Source of the DNA: Hyphomicrobiales bacterium
GTDB lineage: Bacteria; Pseudomonadota; Alphaproteobacteria; Rhizobiales; Xanthobacteraceae
Assembly (NCBI GenBank): GCA_021730825.1
Contig: JAKFYO010000149.1
Span: 1-6,639 of the forward strand
Reading direction: 5' to 3'
Length of the DNA: 6,639 bases
This document shows, piece by piece, positions 6,114-6,639 of the stretch. The translations under genes and the position numbers were made by a program. The notes under the pieces are model-generated. The model was not told where the DNA came from, searched no databases, and saw only the letters and a program-made list of their open reading frames with translations. Position 1 is the stretch's first letter; the number at the start of each line of letters is the position of its first letter.

Positions 6114-6577
6114 CACGCGGCTCCCACATTCTTGCGGTTGAGTTTTGCAATATCGAGCGGCTGCGGGTTCTGCGCTTCGTGCGGATGCTTGTCGCCTTTA
6201 TAGACGCGCAGGTTGCCCATGATTTTACGGCCGAGTGGGCCGCGAGCGAGCATGCGCTCGACAGCCTTCTCGAGGATGCGCTCCGGGAAGCGGCCTTCCA
6301 TGATCATCTTGGCGGAACGCTCTTTGATGCCGCCGATGTATCCGGTGTGATGATGATAGACCTTCTTCTCGAGCTTCTTGCCCGTGAAGACGACCTTCTC
6401 GGCATTGATGACGACGATGTTGTCGCCGCAATCCATGTGCGGGGTGTAGATCGCGCGATGCTTGCCCTTCAGGCGCATGGCGATGATGGTAGCTAAACGG
6501 CCGACGACGAGACCGGATGCATCGATCAGCACCCACTTCTTCTCGACCTCGGCGGGCTTCGCCACAAAGGTGGTCAT
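6113..6577 (-). CDS. rplM: 50S ribosomal protein L13 (uL13)
   Basis: The 154-residue large-subunit protein L13 binds 23S rRNA early in assembly. Identifying stretches are [16 protein letters not shown] at 15-30, the [17 protein letters not shown] block at 50-66, [14 protein letters not shown] at 74-87, and the family signature [21 protein letters not shown] at 106-126 followed by [12 protein letters not shown]. Length is as expected for alphaproteobacteria. ATG 6577 is preceded by AAGGAAG with about six bases of spacing. It is the first gene of the operon, and its TGA overlaps the rpsI start codon, giving coupled synthesis of the two proteins. Confidence 0.98.
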   Translation of the reverse strand: MTTFVAKPAEVEKKWVLIDASGLVVGRLATIIAMRLKGKHRAIYTPHMDCGDNIVVINAEKVVFTGKKLEKKVYHHHTGYIGGIKERSAKMIMEGRFPERILEKAVERMLARGPLGRKIMGNLRVYKGDKHPHEAQNPQPLDIAKLNRKNVGAA

Positions 6578-6639
6578 GACGTTCTTCCTTGGATGGGAAT
6601 TCGTTGGCGCGGTTTCTATGAAAGCCGTGCGCGAGCGTC
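6578..6639 (-). promoter_or_regulatory. rplM 5' leader, incomplete
   Basis: These 62 bases upstream of rplM contain its Shine-Dalgarno (AAGGAAG) and nothing coding that I can support. I see no convincing -35/-10 pair, so the promoter probably lies beyond the window. L13 autoregulatory leaders are known in other bacteria, but no matching structure can be claimed from this fragment. Confidence 0.35.

Noticed and set aside
6611..6626. Weak inverted repeat GGTTTCTATGAAAGCC in the rplM leader
   Set aside because: It has one mismatch and almost no loop, so it is not a credible RNA hairpin, and the leader is cut by the window edge.
1..6639. CRISPR arrays, tRNA or rRNA genes, insertion sequences, attachment sites
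   Set aside because: I saw no regularly spaced repeats, transposase features, terminal repeats or tRNA-like folds on either strand.

Overview
The window looks like a piece of an alphaproteobacterial chromosome, most likely from Hyphomicrobiales (Bradyrhizobiaceae/Xanthobacteraceae-like). The grounds are high GC content, an rplM-rpsI pair whose S9 has the N-terminal extension common in alphaproteobacteria, and several IMG-type membrane genes of the kind common in that order. This placement is inference from protein style, not from a search. Nearly all of the window is coding, and no gap exceeds about 160 bases.

Left part (1-2552): the 3' end of a TonB-dependent outer-membrane receptor gene (+) runs into an opposing two-gene operon, the two stop codons overlapping. 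That operon (- strand) encodes an ABA4-like (DUF4281) four-helix membrane protein, followed with an ATGA overlap by an unrecognised polytopic membrane protein rich in conserved-looking His/Trp/Arg/Asp positions. A TetR-family regulator with a WHG-type C-terminal domain is transcribed divergently from it. The 88-base gap between them holds two facing promoter candidates, each with a perfect TTGACA -35 box. It also holds a perfect 8+8 palindrome and a weaker related inverted repeat, placed so that each covers one promoter's -35 box and the other's start region. This TetR/ABA4-like/membrane-protein unit is the least characterised part of the window and the best candidate for something new.

Middle part (2553-5480, - strand): a 66-codon hypothetical ORF, then two paralogous membrane-bound diguanylate cyclases in tandem. 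Each has about seven N-terminal transmembrane helices and a GGEEF catalytic domain with an intact RxxD inhibitory site. Both should make c-di-GMP at the inner membrane in response to unknown signals. They are separated by a candidate terminator and appear to be separate transcription units.

Right part (5581-6639, - strand): the ribosomal protein operon rplM-rpsI (L13 and S9) with a one-base TGATG overlap. It is closed by a strong Rho-independent terminator that separates it from the second cyclase gene. The 5' leader of rplM runs to the window edge.
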